A DNA stretch of 64,000 nt from Lachnospiraceae bacterium (lineage in GTDB: Bacteria > Bacillota > Clostridia > Lachnospirales > Lachnospiraceae): contig JAAVZR010000043.1 of the NCBI GenBank assembly GCA_022791755.1, positions 1 to 64,000 of the forward strand, read 5' to 3'. This document shows, in pieces, positions 44,148 to 53,195 of this stretch. Both the position numbers and the translations under genes were made by a program. The notes below the pieces were generated by a model. That model was not told the origin of the DNA and did not search any database. It saw only the letters and a list, made by a program, of their open reading frames with translations. Position 1 is the stretch's first letter. Each line of letters begins with the position of its first letter.

Positions 44148-45254
44148 CTACCCCAGCTCCCTCCCACACATCGCAAGCGCCTTTCCAATCACCGTATCCA
44201 TATCGTAATACCTGTACTCTCCCAGCCGTCCGCCGAAGATCACCTTCTCCTCCTCCGCGGCCAGCCGCTTATACTCCTCATACAGCGCCCCGTTTCTTGT
44301 ATCGTTCACCGGGTAATAGGGTTCGTCTCCCGGCCTCCAGGCCACGCTGTACTCCCGGCTGATTACGGTCTTTGGCTGAACGCCGAATTCAAACCACTTG
44401 TGCTCGATGATCCGCGTCCACGGCGTCTCCCCGTCGGTATAGTTCATCACGGCATTCCCCTGGTAGTTCGGCATATCCAGAATCTCCGTCTCAAACCGTA
44501 CCGTCCGGTACTCCAGCGCCCCCAGCCGGTAGTCAAAGTACTCATCCACGGCCCCTGTATAGATCACACGGTCCGCCAGCCCCATATAGTATTCTCTGTC
44601 CGCCAGAAAATCCTCTCCCAGCCGGACCTGCGTATCTCCCAGCATCCGCTCTGTCATCCGCGTGTAGCCGCCCACCGGAATCCCCTGATACAGGGCGTTA
44701 AAATAATTATTGTCATAGGTAAAGCGAACCGGCAGACGCCGGATAATAAAGGCCGGCAGCTCCTTACAGGGCCGCCCCCACTGCTTCTCGGTGTAGTGCT
44801 TCACCAGCTTCTCATAGATATCGGTCCCCACCAGGGAGATCGCCTGCTCCTCCAGATTGCGGGGAGTACCGGCCCCCATTACGGCCTGCCGCTGCTCTTC
44901 GATCTTTTCCTGCGCCTCCCGGGGCGTCACGACACCCCACATCCGGTTGAACGTATACATATTAAAAGGAAGAGAATACAGCTCGCCATGATAATTCGCC
45001 ACCGGCGAATTGGTAAAGCGGTTAAATTCCGCAAAACGGTTCACATATTCCCAGACACGCCTGTCGTTGGTGTGGAAGATATGAGCTCCGTATGTGTGGA
45101 CCTGGATCCCTTCGATCTCATCGGTATGGACATTGCCCCCGATTCCGTCCCGCCGGTCGAGGACCAGGACAGATTTTCCGGCTGCCCTGAGCTCATGGGC
45201 AGCCACGGCGCCGTAGAGGCCCGCGCCCACGATTAGATAGTCGTACCGACTCAT
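44148..45254 (-). CDS. glf: UDP-galactopyranose mutase
   Basis: FAD enzyme that interconverts UDP-galactopyranose and UDP-galactofuranose, giving the donor for galactofuranose residues of surface glycans. Length 368 aa from the ATG at 45254, which has GAGAGG upstream; a longer frame has no support. Visible features: the FAD loop YLIVGAGLYGAV at the N-terminus, the DRRDGIGGN block, GAHIFHTND, and active-site arginine regions in the middle. The first gene of the glycan run. Implies that the product contains galactofuranose. Confidence 0.95.
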   Translation of the reverse strand: MSRYDYLIVGAGLYGAVAAHELRAAGKSVLVLDRRDGIGGNVHTDEIEGIQVHTYGAHIFHTNDRRVWEYVNRFAEFNRFTNSPVANYHGELYSLPFNMYTFNRMWGVVTPREAQEKIEEQRQAVMGAGTPRNLEEQAISLVGTDIYEKLVKHYTEKQWGRPCKELPAFIIRRLPVRFTYDNNYFNALYQGIPVGGYTRMTERMLGDTQVRLGEDFLADREYYMGLADRVIYTGAVDEYFDYRLGALEYRTVRFETEILDMPNYQGNAVMNYTDGETPWTRIIEHKWFEFGVQPKTVISREYSVAWRPGDEPYYPVNDTRNGALYEEYKRLAAEEEKVIFGGRLGEYRYYDMDTVIGKALAMCGRELG

Positions 45255-45443
45255 ACTCTGACCTCTCTTTCCATCGGGCTGTGCCATGCCCCGATCCCTT
45301 ATCGCCGCCGGCCTCCGTATCGGCAGATCCATATTGATACGATTCCTAATAATATATCGTCATCGCTCATCAAAACATAACCTTCCCCGGCCTTTTCCCG
45401 TCCGCGCTGTTACAAATTCCTCCCAAAACCCCGAATTTTTTGA

Positions 45444-45472
45444 TTGAAAAATCCTCTCACATCGTATACAAT
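45444..45472 (+). promoter_or_regulatory. Sigma-A-type promoter of the chemotaxis operon
   Basis: TTGAAA (45444-45449), 17-base spacer, TACAAT (45467-45472), about 120 bases upstream of cheA. Confidence 0.7.
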
Positions 45473-45508
45473 GGTAACAGAGGCAGAAAAGTACCGGAGA
45501 CCTATCTC

Positions 45509-45535
45509 TTATACTTTTTAACTTTTTGCCGATAA
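45509..45535 (+). promoter_or_regulatory. Possible sigma-D (FliA) promoter of cheA
   Basis: GCCGATAA at 45528-45535 is an exact copy of the FliA-type -10 consensus, about 60 bases upstream of cheA. The matching -35 position (around 45509-45516, TTATACTT) fits TAAAGTTT only partly. It supports flagellar-regulon control of the operon. Confidence 0.55.
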
Positions 45536-45594
45536 TTTTTAGTAGAATTATTTTCTGAGCACACAAAAATAACGAATGAAGGCGGTGTTATGTA

Positions 45595-47712
45595 ATGGAT
45601 AATGGTATGGAAGCCATGCTCGAAACCTACCTTTACGAGACCAACTCCCTGTTGGACGCGTTGGATGAGCTGCTGGTAAACGACGAGAAGATCGGAGACT
45701 TCTCATCGGATGATGTAAACGAGATTTTCCGCAGTATGCACACCATCAAAGGCTCTTCCGCCATGATGGAGTTCAATTCCCTCTCCACGATTGCCCATCA
45801 TATCGAGGATCTGTTCTTTTACATCCGGGATAAGGGCATTGAGTCTCTGGATCCGGATCATAAGAAGGAGTTATTTAACCTGATGTTCCGTTCCGGCGAC
45901 TATCTGCGCAGTGAAGTACAAAAGGTAGAGAACGGCACTCCTCTGTCAGAGGATAAGGATATCGATTCCTTTGCCAATGAGATCAACGGATTCTTAAAGA
46001 AGATCAGCGGAGCTGCCGACGAAGCAGCAAAAGACGCCCCTGCGCAGCAGGCGCCCGGCGCTGTTTCCGAGAACTCCGGTCTGCCCGACGACGCGGCGGC
46101 GGCATGCTTTTTACATATCTTCCTTGACGACGGGCTTGGTATGGAGAATCTGTATGCCTTCATGATTATCAATGCTCTTCAGGAGGATGAGATCGTTTTC
46201 CGCTGCTATCCCGAAGACATTGAGACGAATCCCGAGACCAGCGCAGAGATCGTGGACAGCGGATTCTATCTGGCTTTCGATTCCCAGGAAACGGCCGAAC
46301 AGGCCGAGCAGGCCCTAAAGACCCAGGCCCATATCCGCTCCTATGAATTTGTGGAGAATTCCAAGAAAAAAGAGGCTCCCAAGCCTCAGGCTGTTCCTGC
46401 GGAAGTAAAGCCTGCCGCTCCGGTCACCCCGGTGGCGCCCGCTCCCCAATCCGGACCGGTAGCCCCCGCCCCTGCCGCCAGTCAGGCAAAGGCTCCGGCT
46501 GCTCATGCTCCCGTAAAGCAGAGTCTGATCAGTGTCAATGTCTCGAAGCTCGACAGCCTGCTTGATATGGTCGGCGAGCTGGTGATTACGGAATCCATGG
46601 TCACCTCCGCCCCCGAGTTAAACCAGCTCTCCCGGGACAGCTTCGATAATTTCATGAAGTCGGCCCGCCAGCTGCATAAGCTGACCGACGATCTTCAGAA
46701 TATTGCCATGTCCCTGCGCATGGTTCCCATCTCCGGAGTCTTCCAGAAGATGAACCGTATCGTGCGCGACATGAAGCAGAAGCTCAATAAAGATGTCCGT
46801 CTGATCATCGAGGGTGAAAACACCGAGATGGATAAGAATATCGTGGACAGCATCCAGGATCCGATTATGCACATCGTCCGCAACAGTATGGACCACGGTA
46901 TCGAGGAGACCGTCGACGAGCGTATCCGCGCCGGTAAGGATCCTCAGGGCGAACTGATCCTGTCTGCCACCCATACCAGCAGCGAAGTCGTCATCACCGT
47001 GACCGACGACGGCCAGGGTATGGATCCGGCCAAGCTTTTAGCCAAAGCCGCCGATAAGGGTCTGCTCACCAAGCCCGCCAGCGAGTACACGAAGAAGGAA
47101 GCTCTCAATCTCATCATGCTTCCCGGCTTCTCCACAAACCAGACTGTCACCGAGTTTTCCGGCCGTGGCGTGGGCATGGACGTGGTGAATAAGAATATCG
47201 AAGCCGTAGGCGGTACCTTCTCCTTAGACAGCGATCTGGGTGTGGGAACCACTGTTACCATGCGGATTCCCCTGACTCTGGCCATCATGGACGGCATGAA
47301 GGTCACCGTAGGCAAATCCATCTTTACCATCGCCATAGCCAATATCCGCCAGTCCTTTAAGGTCACGCCGGATCAGATCATATATGACGATTACGGCAAT
47401 GAGATGGTGGAGCGGATGGGCAGCTTCTATCCCATCATCCGTCTGCACCGGTTCTACAGTCTGGAGACGGAAGTCACCAGCCTGGAGGAAGGTATCCTCT
47501 TATGGGTGGAGGCCAACGACCATTCCTACTGCATCTTTGTGGATCAGCTGATCGGCGAACAGCAGGTGGTGGTAAAGCCCTTCCCTACGTATCTGAATTC
47601 ATATGACCTTAAAAATTACGGCATCAGTGGCTGTACGATTCTGGGCGACGGCAGCATCAGTATCATTCTTGATGTGCTGGGCCTGCACAGCGCCGCCATT
47701 GATGAGAAATAA
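45595..47712 (+). CDS. cheA: Chemotaxis histidine kinase CheA
   Basis: Central kinase of chemotaxis, 705 aa, cytoplasmic at receptor arrays. P1 (Hpt) domain with the phosphorylated His49 in SMHTIKGSS; P2-like region (about 160-255); Ala/Pro-rich linker (about 265-305); P3 dimerisation helices; P4 kinase domain with N-box RNSMDHGIE, DDGQGMD and GRGVGMDVV; P5 CheW-like domain at the C-terminus. Domain order and length are standard for Gram-positive CheA. First gene of cheA-cheW-cheR-cheB. It lies downstream of both a sigma-A-type and a sigma-D-like promoter. Confidence 0.97.
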   Translation: MDNGMEAMLETYLYETNSLLDALDELLVNDEKIGDFSSDDVNEIFRSMHTIKGSSAMMEFNSLSTIAHHIEDLFFYIRDKGIESLDPDHKKELFNLMFRSGDYLRSEVQKVENGTPLSEDKDIDSFANEINGFLKKISGAADEAAKDAPAQQAPGAVSENSGLPDDAAAACFLHIFLDDGLGMENLYAFMIINALQEDEIVFRCYPEDIETNPETSAEIVDSGFYLAFDSQETAEQAEQALKTQAHIRSYEFVENSKKKEAPKPQAVPAEVKPAAPVTPVAPAPQSGPVAPAPAASQAKAPAAHAPVKQSLISVNVSKLDSLLDMVGELVITESMVTSAPELNQLSRDSFDNFMKSARQLHKLTDDLQNIAMSLRMVPISGVFQKMNRIVRDMKQKLNKDVRLIIEGENTEMDKNIVDSIQDPIMHIVRNSMDHGIEETVDERIRAGKDPQGELILSATHTSSEVVITVTDDGQGMDPAKLLAKAADKGLLTKPASEYTKKEALNLIMLPGFSTNQTVTEFSGRGVGMDVVNKNIEAVGGTFSLDSDLGVGTTVTMRIPLTLAIMDGMKVTVGKSIFTIAIANIRQSFKVTPDQIIYDDYGNEMVERMGSFYPIIRLHRFYSLETEVTSLEEGILLWVEANDHSYCIFVDQLIGEQQVVVKPFPTYLNSYDLKNYGISGCTILGDGSISIILDVLGLHSAAIDEK

Positions 47713-47727
47713 CAGGAGGGAAGAGCC

Positions 47728-48216
47728 ATGTCAGAACAAACAGCCAGTACGTTAGATTTTGAGCTGGATGGAGAGTCCGTTCAGGAGGAGAACAGCACGG
47801 TTCAGCGGTGTCTTTCTTTTCAGGTAGACGACCTTGTCCTGTTTCTCAGCACCGATTACATTGTAGAGATTGTCAATGACTATCCGATCACTCCTCTTCC
47901 GATGGTTCCGTCCTTCGTCAAGGGAATGATTAATCTGCGCGGCCAGATCCTTCCGGTTCTCGATATGCGTATGTGCATGGATAAATCGCCGGCGGAATAT
48001 ACCAGCAAAACCTGTATTATCCGGTTGAATATCGATTCTGTTCCCCTGTGTATCGTCGTCGATACGGTATGTCAGGTGCTGGATATTGATATGCAGTATG
48101 TCCGCCCCATTCCGGTCAAGAGACAGCAGAAGCTGCTCAATGGTATGATTGATCTGGGAAACGGCAATGTGATTATGTCCTTTGACTGCAATGTACTTTT
48201 GGAAAGACGATTTTAA
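47728..48216 (+). CDS. cheW: Chemotaxis coupling protein CheW
   Basis: Scaffold that links CheA to chemoreceptors. Length 162 aa, one CheW domain with LPMVPSFVKGMINLRGQILPVLD at its core (for example GMINLRGQILPVLD). The acidic first 25 residues are an extension. A good AGGAGGG ribosome binding site lies 8-10 bases upstream. The stop codon is inside a strong inverted repeat at 48201-48226. Confidence 0.95.
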   Translation: MSEQTASTLDFELDGESVQEENSTVQRCLSFQVDDLVLFLSTDYIVEIVNDYPITPLPMVPSFVKGMINLRGQILPVLDMRMCMDKSPAEYTSKTCIIRLNIDSVPLCIVVDTVCQVLDIDMQYVRPIPVKRQQKLLNGMIDLGNGNVIMSFDCNVLLERRF

Positions 48217-48226
48217 TCGTCTTTCC
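48201..48226 (+). terminator. Hairpin at the cheW stop codon (possible partial terminator)
   Basis: GGAAAGACGATT and AATCGTCTTTCC form a perfect 12-base inverted repeat with a 2-base centre, spanning the cheW stop and followed by a pyrimidine tract TTTCC. It lies 33 bases before cheR. It may attenuate read-through or protect the 3' end of cheAW mRNA. Confidence 0.5.
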
Positions 48227-48258
48227 TTTCCAGTCTGAGGATAAAAGGAGTTATTTTT

Positions 48259-49071
48259 ATGTTAAGTTTAAGTGATTCTGATTTTCACCGCCTGTATACT
48301 TACATACAGAAGCACTACGGTATTGATCTGAGTAAGAAAAAGCAGCTGATCGTCAGCCGCCTGTCCAATACCCTGGTTGCCGACGGCTATAAGAGCTTCA
48401 CCGACTATGTGGATGAGATCGTCTCCGGTAAGAATAAAGAAGGAACGACCACTCTGTTAAATAAGCTGACTACCAATTACACCTATTTTCTGCGTGAGGA
48501 GGAGCATTTTAAGTTTCTGGAAGAGACCGTGCTCCCGGCTTTGGCCCGCCGTCATCAGTCAGACCGCTCCCTTTCCATTTGGAGTGCCGGCTGTTCTTCC
48601 GGCGAAGAGCCCTACACTATCTCCATGTATCTGAAAGAATTTTTTTCCGCAAAGGGGGGCAACTGGGACACCAGGATTCTCGCTACCGATATCTCGCAGA
48701 AAATATTGAACAGCGCCATGAATCCTTCCTATGAATCCGAGGCTCTGTCCAAGCTTCCTTCTACCTGGCAGCGCAAATATTTCACGAAAAAGCCGGACGG
48801 CTCTTATACGGTGTCTCCTGAGATCCGAAACAATGTGATTTTCCGCACCTTTAACCTGATGGATCCGATCCAGTTTCGCCGTCCTTTTGACCTGATCTTC
48901 TGTCGCAATGTGATGATTTACTTCGATCAGCCGACCAAAGATGCTCTGGTGAACCGATTTTATAATGCGACGGTTCCCGAAGGCTATCTCTTCATCGGTC
49001 ACTCGGAGAGCCTCAATAAGGCGACCTGCCCCTATAAGTTTTTGATGCCTGCCATCTTCCAGAAAGTCTGA
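48259..49071 (+). CDS. cheR: Chemotaxis protein methyltransferase CheR
   Basis: Methylates glutamates on chemoreceptors using SAM, for adaptation. Length 270 aa. An N-terminal helical domain (about 1-75) is followed by the SAM-binding domain with WSAGCSSGEEPYTISM, the ATDIS segment and FCRNVMIYFD. A clear AAAAGGAG ribosome binding site. Placed between cheW and cheB; acts on the MCP encoded downstream and presumably others. Confidence 0.95.
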   Translation: MLSLSDSDFHRLYTYIQKHYGIDLSKKKQLIVSRLSNTLVADGYKSFTDYVDEIVSGKNKEGTTTLLNKLTTNYTYFLREEEHFKFLEETVLPALARRHQSDRSLSIWSAGCSSGEEPYTISMYLKEFFSAKGGNWDTRILATDISQKILNSAMNPSYESEALSKLPSTWQRKYFTKKPDGSYTVSPEIRNNVIFRTFNLMDPIQFRRPFDLIFCRNVMIYFDQPTKDALVNRFYNATVPEGYLFIGHSESLNKATCPYKFLMPAIFQKV

Positions 49072-49100
49072 CAGGCCGTACGAAAAGGGAAAGTGTGTGT

Positions 49101-50273
49101 ATGAATAAGATTAAAATAATGGTAGTAGACGACTCCATCATGTTTCGCACATGGCTGGTGACAAACTTATCTAAGGAGTCCAACTTCGAGGTGGTGGGAT
49201 TCGCCGTAAACGCCATGGATGCCATGAAGAAGCTCCCTCTCTACAAACCGGATGTCATGACGCTGGATATCGAGATGCCCGGAATGACAGGGTTGGAATT
49301 TTTGCAGCAGATGCTGCCCAAGCATCCTGTTCCGGTCGTTCTGGTATCCTCGCTGAATGTCAGAGTCTTTGATGCCCTGGCTGCCGGCGCCGTTGATTTT
49401 GTGCGCAAGCCGGACGATGAAAACCATATCCGCAAGGATGCGTTTCTCTCTACTTTGGTTACGAAGATTACGATTGCTTCCCATGCCCGTGTCCATCTGC
49501 CCACGGCGGAAGGCTTTACCATCGCCAATGGCGCCGTCACCAGAAAGCAGTCGTCGGGAACTTCCTTTGGCACTCCGGCAGGAGCCGCAACCGGGCGGAT
49601 GCCGGTTTCTTCTCCTGCGCCTCACCCTCCGGCCGGTATATCCGCTCATACGGGAAACACGCCTGCCGGTGTTCTCTCCACCACAGGATATAGTATTACT
49701 GACGATATGGTCTTAGCGATCGGCGCGTCCACCGGCGGTACGGAAGCAATTCTTGCTGTAATGCGTCAGTTCCCTGCCAGGATGCCCGGTATTGTCATCA
49801 CCCAGCATATGCCGCCCGGTTTTACGGCCATGTATGCCGAGCGTCTGAACCGGATCTGTCAGATGGAAGTACGGGAAGCCAAACACGGCGACCGTCTTAC
49901 CCCCGGTCTTGCACTCCTCGCTCCGGGAGGTATGCAGATGCGTCTGGTGCGAATGGGCAACGGATATTCCGTCAGCTGTATGGGTAATGAGAAAGTGAGC
50001 GGTCACTGCCCCTCTGTGGACGTACTCTTCGATTCTGTGGCCAGCATCGCCCGCAATAAGGCGATCGGTGTCATTCTGACCGGTATGGGAGCCGACGGCG
50101 CAGCCGGATTGTTGCGTATGCGTAAGAACGGAGCCTACACCGTTGGCCAGGATCGGGATTCCTGTGTCGTCTACGGTATGCCTATGGAAGCTTACAAAAT
50201 CGGCGCTGTGTGTACACAGGCCACGTTGAGCGCCATTCCCGCTGCTGTGATTGCAAAATTTCCCAAAGGATGA
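49101..50273 (+). CDS. cheB: Chemotaxis methylesterase/response regulator CheB
   Basis: Removes receptor methyl groups and deamidates glutamines after phosphorylation by CheA. Length 390 aa from the ATG at 49101; a GTG six bases earlier would leave only a few bases to the AAGGGA ribosome binding site. The receiver domain has the acidic VVDDS pocket and Asp56 in TLDIEMPG. The linker is about 140-200, rich in Thr/Ser/Pro/Ala. The esterase domain has the triad Ser in GASTGGT, His in TQHMPPG and Asp in GMGADGA. Completes the adaptation pair with CheR. Confidence 0.95.
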   Translation: MNKIKIMVVDDSIMFRTWLVTNLSKESNFEVVGFAVNAMDAMKKLPLYKPDVMTLDIEMPGMTGLEFLQQMLPKHPVPVVLVSSLNVRVFDALAAGAVDFVRKPDDENHIRKDAFLSTLVTKITIASHARVHLPTAEGFTIANGAVTRKQSSGTSFGTPAGAATGRMPVSSPAPHPPAGISAHTGNTPAGVLSTTGYSITDDMVLAIGASTGGTEAILAVMRQFPARMPGIVITQHMPPGFTAMYAERLNRICQMEVREAKHGDRLTPGLALLAPGGMQMRLVRMGNGYSVSCMGNEKVSGHCPSVDVLFDSVASIARNKAIGVILTGMGADGAAGLLRMRKNGAYTVGQDRDSCVVYGMPMEAYKIGAVCTQATLSAIPAAVIAKFPKG

Positions 50274-50292
50274 AAGTTGAAAGTAAAGTAGT

Positions 50293-51276
50293 ATGAAGAA
50301 AAAAGAATTCTGGGATTATAGTGGAGTAAGAAAAGCTCCCGGGCCTCCGCTCGGGAGCCGTTTGGTTCATGGCCTGGGGCATGTCCTGCTGGTAAGCGGA
50401 TGTCTGGCGTCCTTCTCCACTGTCATAATTAGCCTCTGCTTCTATTTCTTTCCTGACCAGTCTGCCGCCATGGCCCATTCCGCCTATATCACAGCACAGA
50501 CCACCGTGCAAAATATCCTCCATCCGCCGGAGAAACCCCATCCTGGTGATCCATTCACCCGAAAACAGAAGCAGTCCGAGGACCACTTTCACCAAAACGC
50601 CTTCTCCACCAGCAAGCTTCAGTCAATGAAAGGCCGCCATACCAGCCGCACCCTTCTGGCTCTGGCCAATGCCCGAAAGGTCAGGGAAATTATCAGTTCC
50701 CAGGTAGACGCCCAATATCAGCTTCTGATCGAGACCGCTATGGGACCTATGCTCTATTATAACCAGGGCGACAGTCACTGGGCAGATCATCTCTACGGAG
50801 GCCGGGATCCCATGCGGGACTATGGCTGCGGACCTACCGTCACGGCTATGCTCATTAACGCCTTTTCCGACCAGCCTATCACTCCGGATGAAATGGCGGA
50901 CTGGTGCGCACAAAACGGCAGTCATGCTTCCGGCAGTGGCTCCTACCATTCCATCATACCCAAAACACTCTCTGCTTTCGGACTTCAAGTCGACAGCGTA
51001 GCCGGTATTGACGCAGAAGAGGCTGCCGGTCTTCTGGGCTCCGGTCATGTGCTGGTTGCTCTGATGGGAAAAGGCGCATTCAGCAACGGAGGACACTTTA
51101 TCATCATCGCCGGCCTTCTGGAAGACGGAAAAGTCTCTGTGGCAGATTCCAATAATTTTGAAAATACTCTTACGGAATGGGATCTGGAACAGATTCTCCG
51201 GGAACTCAAACACTCCAGCGACGGCGGCGCCCCTCTGTGGGCTGTCAGCTATCCCGAAACAGCTGTTTCCGAATAA
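50293..51276 (+). CDS. Membrane-anchored C39-like cysteine peptidase
   Basis: Protein of 327 aa with a basic N-terminus and one transmembrane segment at about 24-50, so the rest is probably outside the cell. The C-terminal 190 residues form a Peptidase_C39_2-type domain: a Cys in MRDYGCGPT, His in NGGHFIIIAG and an Asn/Asp in ADSNNFEN. The substrate is unknown. The 19-base gap to cheB suggests co-transcription, though the ribosome binding site is weak. A link with chemotaxis is not established. It ends before the terminator at 51333-51371. Confidence 0.75.
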   Translation: MKKKEFWDYSGVRKAPGPPLGSRLVHGLGHVLLVSGCLASFSTVIISLCFYFFPDQSAAMAHSAYITAQTTVQNILHPPEKPHPGDPFTRKQKQSEDHFHQNAFSTSKLQSMKGRHTSRTLLALANARKVREIISSQVDAQYQLLIETAMGPMLYYNQGDSHWADHLYGGRDPMRDYGCGPTVTAMLINAFSDQPITPDEMADWCAQNGSHASGSGSYHSIIPKTLSAFGLQVDSVAGIDAEEAAGLLGSGHVLVALMGKGAFSNGGHFIIIAGLLEDGKVSVADSNNFENTLTEWDLEQILRELKHSSDGGAPLWAVSYPETAVSE

Positions 51277-51332
51277 CCTGAGCAAAAACGCTTTACACGT
51301 AACTATGTAAATCTAACTGATCCGATATGCCA

Positions 51333-51371
51333 AAAAGACCTGCCATCCGTATGAAGGATGGCAGGTCTTTT
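51333..51371. terminator. Bidirectional intrinsic terminator between the chemotaxis operon and the MCP gene
   Basis: AAAAGACCTGCCATCC, a 7-base loop, GGATGGCAGGTCTTTT: a perfect 16-base stem flanked by A/T tracts on both sides. It sits between two convergent genes and can stop transcription in both directions. Confidence 0.93.
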
Positions 51372-51397
51372 GTGATCTTTATTATTCCAATAATCTG

Positions 51398-53077
51398 TCA
51401 ACGGAAAGCGTCGAAATCCACACTGTTCTTCAGCTGGAACTTCTCCAGCAGATTACGCAGCACCTGTGCCTGGCTGGAAAGCTCCTCGCTGGCTGCGGCA
51501 CTCTCCTCGGAAGTGGCCGAATTGTTCTGTACCACGCTGGAAATCTGAGAGATTCCCTCGCTGACGCCGCTGATCGATTGAGCCTGCTCTGCCGACGCAT
51601 CGGAGATCTGACGTACCTTCTTGATGACCAGCTGCGTTCCTTCCACCACGCCGCCCAGCGCTTCCTGGGTGGACTCAGTCAGCTGCACGCCGTTGGAGAC
51701 AGCTGCCAGAGTCTTTTCGATCAGCTGTGACGTACTCTTAGCCGCATCACTGCTCTTGGCTGCCAGATTGCGCACCTCATCCGCCACCACGGCGAATCCC
51801 TTGCCGGCCATACCGGCACGGGCAGCTTCCACAGCCGCGTTCAGGGCCAGGATATTCGTCTGGAACGCAATGTCGTCGATGGTCTTGATAATATTGCTGA
51901 TCTCGCTGGAGCAGCCGCTGATCTCACTCATGGCCCTGGCCATCTCATGCATCTGCTGGTTGCACAGCTTGATCTGACGCTCCACCTCATCTACCTGATT
52001 GCTGGTCTCATTGGCATTCTTTGCATTATTGCTGATCTGCTCGGAAACCATGCTCACGGTCTCCACCAGATTATCTACCTCATTGGCCTGCTCTGTCGCT
52101 CCCTGAGCCAGTGCCTGGGCGCCGCTGGAGACATGCTCCGCGCCGTTTCCTACCTGTACGGCTACCATCTGAATCTGAGACATGGTATCGTTCAGCTGCT
52201 GCAGGATGACATCCGTGGACTTCTGAATCTCCATGAAGTCGCCGATGTAGTCAATCTGGCGTTCCTTAGCCAGATCGCCCTGGGAAATCGCGTTGAGGTT
52301 ATCTGAAATATCAGATATGTACAATGCCAGCGTCTTGGCTGCCTGATTCAGGCTCTTTGCCAGCACACCGATCTCATCGGTGTTTTTCACCTTGATTTCA
52401 AAATCCAGCTGACCCTGAGAGAGTCTCTGGCTGTCTGCCGTAATCACCTCAATCGGACGAACGATACCGGCCATGACGTAACGGACCAGCATGATGCTGG
52501 CGATGATCACCACCAAAACCGTACCGACCAGAATCGCCATGGTGATATTGGTGGCATTCTTAAGCTGCTTCTGATAGCTGCTCACATCCTCTTCACTCAG
52601 CGTCACCACCTTATCCAGAAGAGCCACCAGGCTGTTGACATTCTTCTTGGTCTGGTTCTGGTACATCTCCTGAGCCTGCTGAGGATCGGTCTCATTGAGC
52701 GCCAGAATCTCCGTGGCCGAATTATGGATATCCTGATGGATCGGAATCATCTGATCCATCAGGCTCAAAAGCTCCGAATCGCTGATCGTGGAGCGGTCCG
52801 TATCATACAGCCACTGTCCCAGCGCACAGGCGGTATAATCGGTGCTTCCCGTAAATTCCGTGCCAAAGCTGATGGCGGAGCTCAGATTCTCAATCCAGCT
52901 GAAATGCGCCTTCTCCGCCGACAATGCCAGCGCATGAATGTCCGTCGCCTCCGCCGTAGCCGTACTGATCCCACTGATCTGCATCAGTCCGCTGACCGTC
53001 GAGATACCGCTGAGCAGAATCGCCACGGCAATAACCGCCACTCTCAGCCATACGGATTTTTTGATTGAATTGTTCAT
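51398..53077 (-). CDS. Methyl-accepting chemotaxis protein with a CZB zinc-binding sensor
   Basis: Chemoreceptor of 559 aa. Two membrane helices (about 10-32 and 180-205) flank a sensor region of about 150 residues that carries the CZB pattern: H58-x-x-W61, C84 in CALGQW, and H114 and H118 in HQDIH. CZB domains bind zinc through three His and one Cys and are linked to sensing of zinc or hypochlorous acid. A HAMP domain follows, then the signalling domain with the conserved tip [20 protein letters not shown]. Transcribed from the promoter at 53167-53195. It converges on the chemotaxis operon and probably feeds CheA. Confidence 0.93.
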   Translation of the reverse strand: MNNSIKKSVWLRVAVIAVAILLSGISTVSGLMQISGISTATAEATDIHALALSAEKAHFSWIENLSSAISFGTEFTGSTDYTACALGQWLYDTDRSTISDSELLSLMDQMIPIHQDIHNSATEILALNETDPQQAQEMYQNQTKKNVNSLVALLDKVVTLSEEDVSSYQKQLKNATNITMAILVGTVLVVIIASIMLVRYVMAGIVRPIEVITADSQRLSQGQLDFEIKVKNTDEIGVLAKSLNQAAKTLALYISDISDNLNAISQGDLAKERQIDYIGDFMEIQKSTDVILQQLNDTMSQIQMVAVQVGNGAEHVSSGAQALAQGATEQANEVDNLVETVSMVSEQISNNAKNANETSNQVDEVERQIKLCNQQMHEMARAMSEISGCSSEISNIIKTIDDIAFQTNILALNAAVEAARAGMAGKGFAVVADEVRNLAAKSSDAAKSTSQLIEKTLAAVSNGVQLTESTQEALGGVVEGTQLVIKKVRQISDASAEQAQSISGVSEGISQISSVVQNNSATSEESAAASEELSSQAQVLRNLLEKFQLKNSVDFDAFR

Positions 53078-53166
53078 GTGTCCAAACCCTCTTCTTTCTA
53101 GTTCAGAATCAGCCGGCCGCTATCCGGCGCGGCTGCCCTGATCTTTAATATCTTCCGTCTTATTGT

Positions 53167-53195
53167 ATTATACTTGAATCATTTTAATTTTTCAA
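53167..53195 (-). promoter_or_regulatory. Promoter of the CZB chemoreceptor gene
   Basis: On the minus strand TTGAAA (53190-53195), 17-base spacer, TATAAT (53167-53172). It overlaps the 3' end of galM. The leader contains a GC-rich 10-bp hairpin with one bulge at about 53110-53135; it does not look like a known riboswitch. Confidence 0.87.

Larger units (their letters stand above)
45255..45594. other. 340-base divergent intergenic region between glf and cheA
   Basis: No coding region is supported. The side near glf has no convincing minus-strand promoter. The side near cheA holds a sigma-A-type promoter and a sigma-D-like -10. The cheA ribosome binding site GAAGGCGGTG lies about 45590. The region marks the boundary between the glycan cluster and the chemotaxis operon. 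Confidence 0.6.

Noticed and set aside
53078-53166. c-di-GMP riboswitch in the chemoreceptor leader
   Set aside because: Only one GC-rich hairpin is present; the conserved GEMM bases and second stem are absent.
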